Assembly (NCBI GenBank): GCA_030154385.1
Contig: JASKJZ010000024.1
Span: forward strand, 1 to 13,806
DNA: 13,806 nt
Direction of reading: 5' to 3'
Source of the DNA: Clostridiales bacterium
GTDB lineage: Bacteria > Bacillota_A > Clostridia > Lachnospirales > Lachnospiraceae
Of the stretch, positions 5,980 through 13,806 are shown piece after piece; the stretch's first letter is position 1, and the number at the start of each line of letters is the position of its first letter. The notes below the pieces were generated by a model that made no database searches, was not told the DNA's origin, and worked only from the letters and a program-made list of their open reading frames with translations. Made by a program: the position numbers and the translations under genes.

Positions 5980-8900
5980 CTAGTTAGCTACCTTAACCAA
6001 TGATAAATTCGATATCGTAATGGTAGATCCTGGCGTCACTAAACCAGCTATTTTCCCCATGGAAATGTAAAAATCGGCTGCTGGATCTTGTACCCCCATC
6101 GTAAATTCAAACATTACGTTCTTGCTAACATTTGCTTCCAATGCGATATCACCGCCACCATACCAAACATATGCGGTACTCATTACTCCTGATTTGATTT
6201 CTCTTGATTCGCTGGATATCACATCAAAAGTTACTTTGTATTTCTGTCCTGCTTCCAGTGAAAGATCACTCTGTTTTAACTGTACATTCCAATCATCTGT
6301 ACCTGGATTGGTAATTTGATACGTAATCGCACCGTCTGATAGCGTGCGTACTGCTGCTGCCTTTATCGGTTCCCAGTCTGCAATTGTTTCTTTCCAATCC
6401 TTCATACTATCAATTGGATCATTAAACGCAGCATTTTTTAGCATATTTACTCCAGCTTCTGTTCCAGGTTTCGCAGGTGCCTCAATCTTTACTAAGCTAA
6501 TATCATCCACACATACCCTATGCTGTGTCGTAATCACTTCACCGTCAACTGCTCCAAGCGCAACACATAAAAATGCTTGTGGATCTGTATCAGCAGTCAT
6601 CATAAAATCTTTTTCAAAAATCTGATATTCGTTGGTAAGTGACACAATATTCTCACCAGAATAAACTGCCCATCCTTTTGCCTCAAGCCCCTGCATGATG
6701 ACACGTATTTTTCTTGGAAAGGATGATTTCGCCTTGAAGGTTAATTTATACCATTGTCCATTTTGTAATTCCACATTATTTTGTTTTAACTGAATCTTCC
6801 AATCAGCATCACCTGTATTGTTTACTGTAATATCAGCTGCATTTGTTTCGGTAAGACTGTCTACAACGCTACTTGCCTGTGCAGAAGAATCAACAAACCA
6901 CTCATATCCTGCAAAACCAGCATTAAAGGAGCCATTTTTGATCATTGCATCCTCTACCAATCTTACATTATCAAGATAAGTTGTTCCCTTTTGTCCCAGG
7001 TAGAATGCGATGTTTTTATTCGCTACTGTTTCTGGCAATGTAATGGTGTAATTATAGGATTTTTTATCTGTCGATAGCTTCGCGATGACCTCTTGTCCTG
7101 CAATCATAATCCTCATATCCCTTGCAGCATCTGCCTGTGCATCAAAGCTTAACGAATATACTTTATTTGCGGTAAGAGCAAGATCTGACTGCGCTATCAA
7201 AACATCCTCTGCCTTTGCTTCTTCGCCAGATACTACTACCTTTAATCTACGATCCATATTCTCATTTGTTACCAAAACAGATGCATTTGCAGCGTTGGTA
7301 ATCTCCCAATAGCCTAGACGAGCAATTCCTTCTTGGAAACTGCCATTATACACATAATTACCATCTGCTAGTATGGTTTTCACTTCTTTCTCATTTGGAT
7401 CTGCTGACTTTGTTTTCGTGATTGACACCTTACTAATATAGATATCGGCAGTGGAGCCTGCATAGCCCATATTAAATTCTAATCGACCATTTGAATCCGA
7501 GTCACTTGTCATCTTAAACTCATAGGTATATGTTTTTTTATCCGTCGTTAAATCAACTGTTTTCGATGTCATATATTCTGCGTATCCACGATCAGGAGCC
7601 TTTACTGCGGTTTTCATGGTTCTTGCTTCAGAAGCTACTGCATCAAAGCTAACTACATAGGTTGCTCCTTTTTCAAATGGAATACCCGCTTGTACCAACT
7701 GAACGCTATAATCCACCGTACCAGCATTGGTCGTTGCGATTTTAATTGCATTGTCTGAAATCGTAGTTACTGCCTCACCACCTAACGCGGTCTTCGTTTC
7801 CCAGTTAAGCGTATCTGTTAGATCTTCTGCTGTTGCAAAATCACCATTGTTTACATAATTTCCATTTGCATCGGGATCTCTTAGAACAACCTGCTTTATT
7901 GGTCGCGTCACATTTTCATCATAGCTATCCTTTTGATATGCTTTAACATAGTCTATCACAAAAGCTTCCTTTTCAAAATCAGTGGTAGCATCTGGATAAC
8001 CTACCCAGTTCCCGCCTACTGCAAGATTTAAAATCATATAAAAAGGCTGATCAAATGGTGCAGGATAAGTAATTGTGCCCTGTCCAACTGTGGTTGAGTA
8101 CCAATCACTTTCTTCATGATAGAGTAAACCATCTATATACCATCGAATTTTCCCAGGCTCCCATTCACATGAGAAGGTATGGAAATTATCTGTAAAGTTA
8201 TCATTTGCTAACAGATATGTTCCTTGACTTTCGCTATGTGGATTACCATAATGAATCGTCCCATATAACTTATCATTTTGCTGTCCCATAACCTCCATAA
8301 TGTCAATCTCACCACATCTTGGCCACTGACCATAGATATTCTCATTCGTTGGCATCATCCAGAATGCTGGTAAATATCCTTTTCCAGCAGGAACTTTCGC
8401 TCTCACTTCAAATAAACCATATTTATAATCATGCTTGTTTTGTGTATTTACTCTTCCTGAGGTATAGCTTACGTTTCCTTTATCATCTACCATTTTAACT
8501 GGTTTAATCGTAAGCTTGCCATCTTTAACAACAATATTTTGTTCTGAGTCTACATACTCTTGTAGCTCATTATTCACCCACCCTGCTTGATGTGTTTCAA
8601 CATTCCAATCCTGTTTGTTTAAAGCGGTTCCCTCAAAGTCATCCGACCATTTTAGTTTGTATCCATTATAGGACAATCCATTTTCTTCTACCGACGGCGC
8701 ATAAAATACAGTTTCGTTCGTCTTAGGCTTAACAACTGTCACTTCACAGCTTTCTGATAATTTTGTGTTCTTTACCTTAACGGTAATTGTTGCCGTACCT
8801 GCTTTTACTCCTTCTATCACTCCCTGTGATGAAACCGTTGCTACGCTTTCATCCGAGCTGCGAAATACCAACGTTTTATTACTTGCCGTTTTAGGAGATA

Positions 8901-9336
8901 TCGTCCCATTGATTGTTACCGTTTCTCCAACTTTTAGGGTTGCACTTGTTTTGTCCAGAACTACTGCGGTAGCTGGTGTTATCACCTTTATTTTGCAAGT
9001 TGCCTTTATTTTTGTTCTCTTAATTCGTGCAGTGATTGTTGTTGTTCCGTTTTTACTTCCTTTTACCACACCTTTCGAAGTTACAGTGGCAATCTTTTTA
9101 TTTTTGCTTGACCATACAATTTTTCCTTTGTTCTTTGTTTTGTTTTTTGCCTTCAGTTTCACGGTGTCTCCTATCTTCAATTCCCATGAAGTTTTGTTTA
9201 TGGTAAGTTCTTCTGACTTAGTTGCTGCCGATACCTGTAGCACATTCATTTCTACAGAAGACACCATAACAAAAAGCGCCATCATCAGTGCACACATTCT
9301 CTTAAAACGTAGCATCCCCATTTTTCCAATACCCAT
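5980..9336 (-). CDS. Secreted GH16 endo-beta-1,3-glucanase (laminarinase) with two Big_2 and four CBM4-type domains
   Basis: Extracellular endo-glucanase of 1118 residues, likely cutting beta-1,3- (or mixed 1,3-1,4-) glucan such as laminarin or callose. Order: Sec signal peptide (about 1-37, cleavage near VSA-A), two lysine-rich Big_2 Ig-like domains (about 42-119 and 121-202), GH16 catalytic domain (about 215-470), then four CBM_4_9 beta-sandwich repeats (about 490-641, 657-795, 797-950, 963-1117). The catalytic motif is EIDIME: Glu343 nucleophile, Asp345, Glu348 acid/base. The extra Met before the second Glu is the laminarinase-type bulge. Copies 1, 3 and 4 keep a DW/DY-x-x-QL segment and several aromatics; copy 2 is shorter and lacks them. 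No SLH, dockerin or LPXTG anchor is seen, so it is probably released. GGAGG lies about 9 nt before the ATG at 9336. It follows GH1 by 185 nt, so it may have its own promoter. Confidence 0.95.
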   Translation of the reverse strand: MGIGKMGMLRFKRMCALMMALFVMVSSVEMNVLQVSAATKSEELTINKTSWELKIGDTVKLKAKNKTKNKGKIVWSSKNKKIATVTSKGVVKGSKNGTTTITARIKRTKIKATCKIKVITPATAVVLDKTSATLKVGETVTINGTISPKTASNKTLVFRSSDESVATVSSQGVIEGVKAGTATITVKVKNTKLSESCEVTVVKPKTNETVFYAPSVEENGLSYNGYKLKWSDDFEGTALNKQDWNVETHQAGWVNNELQEYVDSEQNIVVKDGKLTIKPVKMVDDKGNVSYTSGRVNTQNKHDYKYGLFEVRAKVPAGKGYLPAFWMMPTNENIYGQWPRCGEIDIMEVMGQQNDKLYGTIHYGNPHSESQGTYLLANDNFTDNFHTFSCEWEPGKIRWYIDGLLYHEESDWYSTTVGQGTITYPAPFDQPFYMILNLAVGGNWVGYPDATTDFEKEAFVIDYVKAYQKDSYDENVTRPIKQVVLRDPDANGNYVNNGDFATAEDLTDTLNWETKTALGGEAVTTISDNAIKIATTNAGTVDYSVQLVQAGIPFEKGATYVVSFDAVASEARTMKTAVKAPDRGYAEYMTSKTVDLTTDKKTYTYEFKMTSDSDSNGRLEFNMGYAGSTADIYISKVSITKTKSADPNEKEVKTILADGNYVYNGSFQEGIARLGYWEITNAANASVLVTNENMDRRLKVVVSGEEAKAEDVLIAQSDLALTANKVYSLSFDAQADAARDMRIMIAGQEVIAKLSTDKKSYNYTITLPETVANKNIAFYLGQKGTTYLDNVRLVEDAMIKNGSFNAGFAGYEWFVDSSAQASSVVDSLTETNAADITVNNTGDADWKIQLKQNNVELQNGQWYKLTFKAKSSFPRKIRVIMQGLEAKGWAVYSGENIVSLTNEYQIFEKDFMMTADTDPQAFLCVALGAVDGEVITTQHRVCVDDISLVKIEAPAKPGTEAGVNMLKNAAFNDPIDSMKDWKETIADWEPIKAAAVRTLSDGAITYQITNPGTDDWNVQLKQSDLSLEAGQKYKVTFDVISSESREIKSGVMSTAYVWYGGGDIALEANVSKNVMFEFTMGVQDPAADFYISMGKIAGLVTPGSTITISNLSLVKVAN

Positions 9337-9521
9337 AATTTCTTTCCTCCTTTTTTTACTACATAAATACTAACAAAAAAAGCAGGAATAAAAAATAATA
9401 ATAATGCCATAAATGTCATAATGATGTGATAGTATCGTCTGGCAGGACTTTAACATATCGTTTCATTTTTCTGTTATAATACACCTAACGCCTTGTACAT
9501 GAAAAACAATTTCTCAATTCA
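9337..9521 (-). promoter_or_regulatory. GH1-GH16 intergenic region, probable GH16 promoter and leader
   Basis: This 185-bp gap holds no gene. On the minus strand overlapping -10-like hexamers TATTAT (9481-9476) and TATAAC (9478-9473) occur, but I see no good -35 at the right distance. A tandem 9-bp repeat, ATGYCATAA twice, lies at 9404-9421. A gapped, weak resemblance to the AraC-type motif (ATATC then TTCAT) lies at 9455-9466. No clear terminator follows GH1, so read-through from GH1 is also possible. Confidence 0.35.
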
Positions 9522-10907
9522 TTATTCAAGACTATTCCCATTACTTAAAATAATATCCCTGTACCAGTATGCGGAATCCTTTAAAGTCCTTTTTTGCGTT
9601 TCATAATCCACATGAATCATACCAAATCTCTCGGTATATCCATTGGACCATTCATAATTATCCATTAATGACCAGACAAAATATCCTTTTACTGGGGTGC
9701 CATCCTCTATTGCCTTACCAAGCTCCCGCAGATAACGTTGTATAAAATCGATTCTTAATGGATCATGTACTTTTCCATCCAGACTCACCCAATCTGCCAT
9801 GGACAGACCGTTTTCTGTAATATAAATCGGTAGGTTATATCTTTTATACAAGAAATTTGGCATATAGTGAAGGATTTCGGGTGTTACCTCCCATTTAAAC
9901 GCAGTCATATCAAAACCTTGCTTTTTGGGTACTACAACTGGTTCTCCCTGCTCGTCTGCCCTGACTTTCGATCCCTGATAAAAATTACATCCCAGAAAAT
10001 CTAACGGTTGTGATATTAATTCCATATCACCCGGTTTTATCATCTCCAGAGGAAAATCTTCTCCAAATATCTGAATTCCATCCTTCGGATACGTTCCCAA
10101 AAGAATCGGATCCAGCCACCAAGTAGTATTCCAAAAATTTCTAGTCGTAATACTGAACGACATTTTCTCAGCCGCTTTTATATCTTCATCCCTCTCTGTG
10201 GCAGGATAAAACGCTTGGGGATTAGGGGCTATGCCTATCTTCGGCTTTTTAACGGCATATTTCCTAATCACCTTTACAGCCTTACCATGGGCTTTTAGAA
10301 TACTGTGAATCAGATAAAATCCCTGTTTATCCGATACTCGAAGCTTTGGTGCACATTCCCCCAAAATATGTCCAATAATTATATGACACTGGGGTTCATT
10401 GAGGGTCATCCAATAAGTAACTCGGTCTGACAGCGCTTTTACTACAGTTTCAACATATTCTGCGAAAAAATCTGGCATCTCAGGATTAAGCCAACCTCCA
10501 ATATCTTGCATAGCCTGAGGTAGATCCCAATGAAATAATGTGATATAAGGTTCTATCCCTGCTTCTAATAATTCATCAACCAGGCGGCTGTAAAACTGAA
10601 TGCCAGCCTCATTAATCTTTCCTCTTCCCTCTGGCAAAATCCGTGACCAACTTATTGAAAAGCGATATGCCTTAAGACCTATCTCCTTCATATGTTTTAC
10701 ATCTTCTTTGTAAAGATGATAGTGGTTACAGGCGATATCTCCTGTATCTCTATTTAATACATTCAATCGATTTCGAAGCGGATCTATATTTTTATCATGG
10801 GCATAGGTATCCCAAATGGATGGACCTCTTCCTTCTGCGTCCGCACCGCCCTCAATCTGGTAAGCTGCCGTTGCAGCGCCCCAAGCAAAATCCTCTGGAA
10901 AATTCAT
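9522..10907 (-). CDS. GH1 beta-glucosidase, cytoplasmic
   Basis: Retaining beta-glucosidase of 461 residues, full length for GH1, with no signal peptide. It opens with the family signature FPEDFAWGAATAAYQIEG. The acid/base is Glu171 in TLNEP (168-172) and the nucleophile Glu365 in ITENG (363-367). Gln17, His126-Trp127 and Asn170 match the conserved sugar-binding set. The segment WSLMDNYEW (412-420) keeps Glu419 and Trp420, as in enzymes acting on unphosphorylated glucosides. Phospho-beta-glucosidases carry a different residue there, which fits ABC rather than PTS uptake. It probably hydrolyses imported laminari- or cello-oligosaccharides to glucose. The ATG at 10907 is preceded by GGAGAAGGGA. 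It sits 61 nt after the LplC-type permease gene with no hairpin between, so it is very likely the last or next-to-last gene of that transporter operon. Confidence 0.96.
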   Translation of the reverse strand: MNFPEDFAWGAATAAYQIEGGADAEGRGPSIWDTYAHDKNIDPLRNRLNVLNRDTGDIACNHYHLYKEDVKHMKEIGLKAYRFSISWSRILPEGRGKINEAGIQFYSRLVDELLEAGIEPYITLFHWDLPQAMQDIGGWLNPEMPDFFAEYVETVVKALSDRVTYWMTLNEPQCHIIIGHILGECAPKLRVSDKQGFYLIHSILKAHGKAVKVIRKYAVKKPKIGIAPNPQAFYPATERDEDIKAAEKMSFSITTRNFWNTTWWLDPILLGTYPKDGIQIFGEDFPLEMIKPGDMELISQPLDFLGCNFYQGSKVRADEQGEPVVVPKKQGFDMTAFKWEVTPEILHYMPNFLYKRYNLPIYITENGLSMADWVSLDGKVHDPLRIDFIQRYLRELGKAIEDGTPVKGYFVWSLMDNYEWSNGYTERFGMIHVDYETQKRTLKDSAYWYRDIILSNGNSLE

Positions 10908-10968
10908 AAGTTCCCTTCTCCTTTCATGTAATTCATGTTTCGTTCTTTCATTTCGTTTCTTTTATTGA

Positions 10969-11847
10969 TTATCCTTTAACTGCACCGACTACAATTCCTT
11001 TTACAAAATATTTCTGAAAAAAAGGATAGATAATCAGCACTGGTAAAGCACCGATAACTGCTACTGCCATTCGAATGGAGGTAGAAGGAATCTTCATAGT
11101 AGCCGCTCCAGAAGAAGCAGCATTTTTTATCATTTCAACATTCTGAAGCATTTTATTGAGTAGTACCTGTATACTATATAACTTATCATCATTTAAATAA
11201 TACAGACCATTTAACCAGTCATTCCAATAACTAAGCCCTATTAATAAAACAAGTGTTGCAATAATTGGCTTTGACATAGGGAGCACGATTTGAAGCAAGG
11301 TTTTAACTTCCCCCGCACCATCAACTTTTGCCGCTTCGATCACCTCTTCTGGTATATTAGTAGTCAGATAGGATCTCATCATAATAACATTAAACGCATT
11401 CATAAGCAGCCCCGGAACAATCAATGCCCAGATCGTATTTTTAATATGAAATATCTGTGTCCACATAATATAGGTAGGCACCAGCCCTCCATTAAATAAC
11501 ATGGTAAAGAAAATAAAAAAGGCAAAAAAGTTCCTACCTGGCAGATTCTTTCTTGACAACGGATAAGCAAATAAGGTAGTCAGCACCAAACTAAAGAAGG
11601 TACCAGTAACCGTTACAAAAATGGATATTCCATAGCCTCTTATGATTGACTTTGATCCGAAAATCAAGTATTTATATGCTGTAAAATCTAATTTACTTGG
11701 AAGAAAGGAATATCCATTTTTCACCAGTTCTTGATCTGCTGTCAAGGAAGAGCTGATTAGCAGCAGAAATGGCAGCACACAAATCAGGCACAGGATAATC
11801 ATTATAATATTTACTATCATTTGAAATGCTCTATCATTTTTTACCAT
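10969..11847 (-). CDS. Sugar ABC transporter permease, LplC/MalG type
   Basis: Inner-membrane permease of 292 residues, second partner of the LplB-type permease. Six spans are visible: about 9-31, 72-97, 107-128, 136-157, 195-213 and 262-280. The ATPase-docking EAA loop is canonical at 171-193 (E171-A-A, D176-G-A, L189-P190, P194). The segment FNGGLVPTYI (118-127) is typical of LplC/YtcP proteins. The ribosome binding site AGGAG overlaps the stop codon of the upstream permease, and the ATG is only 11 nt past that stop, so translation of the pair is probably coupled. No ATP-binding subunit is encoded nearby. Firmicutes CUT1 systems often share one MsiK/UgpC-like ATPase encoded elsewhere. Substrate is inferred from the neighbouring glucanases. 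Confidence 0.95.
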   Translation of the reverse strand: MVKNDRAFQMIVNIIMIILCLICVLPFLLLISSSLTADQELVKNGYSFLPSKLDFTAYKYLIFGSKSIIRGYGISIFVTVTGTFFSLVLTTLFAYPLSRKNLPGRNFFAFFIFFTMLFNGGLVPTYIMWTQIFHIKNTIWALIVPGLLMNAFNVIMMRSYLTTNIPEEVIEAAKVDGAGEVKTLLQIVLPMSKPIIATLVLLIGLSYWNDWLNGLYYLNDDKLYSIQVLLNKMLQNVEMIKNAASSGAATMKIPSTSIRMAVAVIGALPVLIIYPFFQKYFVKGIVVGAVKG

Positions 11848-11858
11848 TTGATTATCTC

Positions 11859-12800
11859 CTAAAATAATGCGTTTTCTTTACTTATTTTTCGAACAATATA
11901 ATTCGCTGTCAAAACCAAAACAAAGCCAACTAATGACTGATAGAAACCTGCCGCCGCTGCCATACCAATATTGTTCTGCTGGGTGAGTCCACGGTAGACA
12001 TAAGTATCGATTGTATTGGTTACATCAATCAATGCCCCGCTGTTCATCGGCACCTGATAAAACAATCCAAAATCCGAATAGAAAATCCTTCCCACAGACA
12101 TTAAAGTGAGGGTAATAATTGTATTTTTTAACCCTGGTAGGGTAATATATTTAATCTGCTGCCAAAAGGTAGCCCCGTCAATTACTGCTGCTTCATAAAA
12201 TCCTTTATCGATACCAATCAGTGTCGCATAATAAATAATAGAGCTGTATCCAAATACTTTCCATATGTGAACAAACCCCAGAATATAAGGCCAATATTTA
12301 GCTTCTGAATACCAAGAAACTGCTTTCATTCCCAGTTTTCCTAAAATAGAATGATTAATAAAACCACTCTGTGTATTTAAAAAACCATATACAATATAAC
12401 TTACCACCACTATGGATATCAAATATGGTATTAAAATCAATGTCTGATACGTTTTCTTTGCTTTATTATTACTAATTTCATTGAGTAAAATTGCCATAAT
12501 AATAGCCACTAAGGTACCCAGTATAATAAAAACAAAATTATATCCAATCGTATTTCTAGTAATGATAAAGGCATCTTTTGTTTTAAATAAAAACTCAAAA
12601 TTTTTAAAACCAATATTCTGACTAAAATACATCCCTTTTTTCATATCATATTTTTTAAAAGCTAGGACAATACCAGTCATTGGTATATAGTTATTAATTA
12701 TCAGGTATATAAGCCCTGGTACCATCATCAAGTATAATGGTAGAAATTGTTTCATTTTTTTCAAACCGGAAAACCGTGTTTTTGGGGATTTTGCATACAT
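11859..12800 (-). CDS. Sugar ABC transporter permease, LplB/MalF type
   Basis: Inner-membrane permease of 313 residues. It has a basic N-terminus, a first span at about 18-37 (LPLYLMMVPGLIYLIINNYI), further spans at about 86-107, 119-140, 170-190, 225-245 and 282-303, and an EAA loop at 203-225 (E203-A-A, D208-G-A, L221-P222). The FLPLYLMMVPGL and KKYDMKKG features are typical of LplB-family proteins that work with DUF3502-type binding proteins. I choose the ATG at 12800 because GAGGT lies 8-9 nt upstream. A longer GTG start at 12857 would translate through the intergenic hairpin and has no ribosome binding site. It lies between the binding protein and LplC-type genes in one operon. Confidence 0.95.
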   Translation of the reverse strand: MYAKSPKTRFSGLKKMKQFLPLYLMMVPGLIYLIINNYIPMTGIVLAFKKYDMKKGMYFSQNIGFKNFEFLFKTKDAFIITRNTIGYNFVFIILGTLVAIIMAILLNEISNNKAKKTYQTLILIPYLISIVVVSYIVYGFLNTQSGFINHSILGKLGMKAVSWYSEAKYWPYILGFVHIWKVFGYSSIIYYATLIGIDKGFYEAAVIDGATFWQQIKYITLPGLKNTIITLTLMSVGRIFYSDFGLFYQVPMNSGALIDVTNTIDTYVYRGLTQQNNIGMAAAAGFYQSLVGFVLVLTANYIVRKISKENALF

Positions 12801-12807
12801 AATTTGT

Positions 12808-12856
12808 ACCTCACTGTTTAAAATGAGGTTGCTGCATATTAGTCGCAGCAACCCCA
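12808..12856 (-). promoter_or_regulatory. Two alternative, mutually exclusive hairpins upstream of the LplB-type permease
   Basis: On the minus-strand transcript, stem A pairs 12856-12845 with 12835-12824: 12 bp with one G-U, including the perfect core GGTTGCTGC/GCAGCAACC, around a 9-nt loop. It is followed by TTTT. Stem B pairs ACCTCA (12829-12824) with TGAGGT (12813-12808), and TGAGGT contains the permease ribosome binding site. Both use 12824-12829, so only one can form at a time. Stem A is much stronger. Likely roles are mRNA 3' protection or attenuation (A) and weak control of translation (B); these are inferred. Confidence 0.6.
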
Positions 12857-12878
12857 CTTTATAAATTTATATAGGGTA

Positions 12879-13806
12879 TTACTTATTGGCTAACCACTCA
12901 TCTAATTGCGCTTGTTTTTCGGTTATAATTGTATCAATTCCTGCTGCTTTTAGTTCTTCGTTCATCTTTGGAATTGCATCCTCAGGATCAAGGCATCCCG
13001 TTATTAAACCATCTCTATACTTATCAACAACATTATTGCAGGCTGTTATTTCATTTAATACATTCTCATTATTAAATACAAAACCTTTGGCTGGTGAAGA
13101 ATGAGCTGATGCATTGAATTCACTGAGCTGCTCCCATACATCTGGTTGGTCACCATTCCAAACATAAGTGATTTGTTCATTTGGCCATGCCCATCCTACT
13201 ACAGAGTAATTTGTGGTAGAAGAATCAATTCCATCCGCAAAATCAATTATTTTATTTTCTTCATCTACAAATTTATAATTGTTTCCCTCAATTCCGTTGA
13301 TAAAAAGATTGGAAACATCTGGATTCGTATACATTAAATTAAGCATTTCCATGGCTTTTTCTGGCTTTTCGCTATTTCCTGCAATACTCCAGCATGCGTT
13401 TACCATTGAAGTTGTAGAATGTGCACCATATAGTTGGACAGTTGCTATTTCAACGCCACATTTTCTGGTCTCTTCCGCTTCAAAACCTGCTTTTAATGGT
13501 GTAAAGGTTCCAAAACCAATTCCAGAACCGATATAGGTTTCATAACCCTCGTCTGTATTGGCTCCATCTGGCATCATGAGTCCTTCCTGTACCCACTTGT
13601 AAATATAAGAACAATATTCCTTAAATGAATCAGTATCAAACAGATTGACTACTGTCGTACTGTCCTCAAGACAGTTTTCCAATACACCTAAGCTGTCACC
13701 AAGCACATCACAAGACCATGTTGGAAAGTTCATACTTCCTCCGTTTGGTACACAAGGGTACATATCTGGATAGGCTTCCTTCACCTTTTTTAAATCCTCA
13801 TCCAAT
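12879..13806 (-). CDS. Sugar ABC transporter substrate-binding lipoprotein, DUF3502 (LipO) type, N-terminus beyond window
   Basis: C-terminal 308 residues of an extracellular solute-binding protein. The frame is open through the right edge, so the signal peptide and roughly the first 200 residues lie outside. The first in-window candidate start is an internal TTG (Leu) codon, not a real start. The last about 130 residues match the DUF3502 pattern: SSPAKGFVFNNENVLNEI, then YRDGLITGCLDPEDAIPKMN, ending with AGIDTIITEKQAQLDEWL. That domain marks binding proteins paired with LplB/LplC permeases, exactly the two genes that follow. Aromatic-rich stretches such as VGWAWPNEQITYVWNGDQPDVW suit oligosaccharide binding. 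The stop is 78 nt before the permease ATG, with a strong hairpin between. The operon promoter lies outside the window. Ligand probably a beta-glucan oligosaccharide, by context. Confidence 0.92.
   Translation of the reverse strand, partial: LDEDLKKVKEAYPDMYPCVPNGGSMNFPTWSCDVLGDSLGVLENCLEDSTTVVNLFDTDSFKEYCSYIYKWVQEGLMMPDGANTDEGYETYIGSGIGFGTFTPLKAGFEAEETRKCGVEIATVQLYGAHSTTSMVNACWSIAGNSEKPEKAMEMLNLMYTNPDVSNLFINGIEGNNYKFVDEENKIIDFADGIDSSTTNYSVVGWAWPNEQITYVWNGDQPDVWEQLSEFNASAHSSPAKGFVFNNENVLNEITACNNVVDKYRDGLITGCLDPEDAIPKMNEELKAAGIDTIITEKQAQLDEWLANK

Noticed and set aside
6616..6630. Ten bases ATCTGATATT, identical to the reverse complement of the operator core, inside GH16
   Set aside because: It lies mid-gene within coding sequence and only the AT-rich core matches; chance is sufficient.
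8765..9373. A 202-codon open frame on the plus strand opposite the GH16 N-terminal region
   Set aside because: It is antisense to the signal peptide and Big_2 domains, has a repetitive hydrophobic composition dictated by the Lys/Thr-rich gene opposite, and shows no recognisable domain.
9448..9466. Possible CcpA (cre) site upstream of GH16
   Set aside because: The central CG and flanking spacing do not fit the cre consensus; only a half-like TGAAACG is present.
12801..12857. Longer GTG start for the LplB-type permease at 12857
   Set aside because: The extension encodes the intergenic hairpin and has no ribosome binding site; the ATG at 12800 has one.

Overview
The window looks like a sugar-polymer utilisation locus from a low-GC, Gram-positive, anaerobic-type Clostridia, most likely Lachnospiraceae. 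The reasons are the AT-rich DNA, strong AGGAGG-type ribosome binding sites, a lipoprotein binding protein, CUT1-type ABC importers with no local ATPase gene, and a secreted multidomain glucanase carrying Big_2 and CBM4 modules. From memory the gene set recalls laminarin (beta-1,3-glucan) loci of Lachnoclostridium (Clostridium) phytofermentans and relatives. That comparison was not checked against any database.

Layout. Every gene is on the minus strand except one AraC-type regulator. Reading the minus strand from the right edge, one run is: a DUF3502-type sugar-binding protein (cut by the right edge), an LplB-type permease, an LplC-type permease, a cytoplasmic GH1 beta-glucosidase, then a secreted 1118-residue GH16 endo-beta-glucanase. 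The plus-strand AraC gene (5147-5947) converges on GH16, and the two share a bidirectional terminator. AraC is divergent from a GH94 disaccharide phosphorylase (2490-4904). GH94 is followed by a second binding-protein lipoprotein (965-2344) and a MalF-type permease that runs off the left edge.

How the parts fit (inference). GH16 with its four CBM4 modules cuts beta-1,3-glucan outside the cell. The two ABC systems import the oligosaccharides, probably powered by an ATPase encoded elsewhere. Inside, GH94 splits a beta-linked disaccharide with phosphate to save ATP, and GH1 hydrolyses other beta-glucosides to glucose. The AraC protein is the obvious local regulator.

The most interesting non-coding signal is a shared 18-bp motif (plus-strand form near CAWAATATCAGATTSATG). 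It lies in the AraC promoter (5058-5075), over the weak -35 of the binding-protein promoter (2439-2456), and in a degenerate copy upstream of GH94 (4982-4999). It is a good candidate for the AraC operator. Both binding-protein/permease junctions carry strong RNA hairpins. The one at 12808-12856 can form two mutually exclusive structures, one of which covers the permease ribosome binding site.

No gene-free stretch exceeds 300 bases. I saw no tRNA, rRNA, CRISPR array, insertion sequence or phage gene. The enzymes and transporters are recognisable families. What may be new is the regulation, the sensor domain of the AraC protein, and the exact substrate of GH94.
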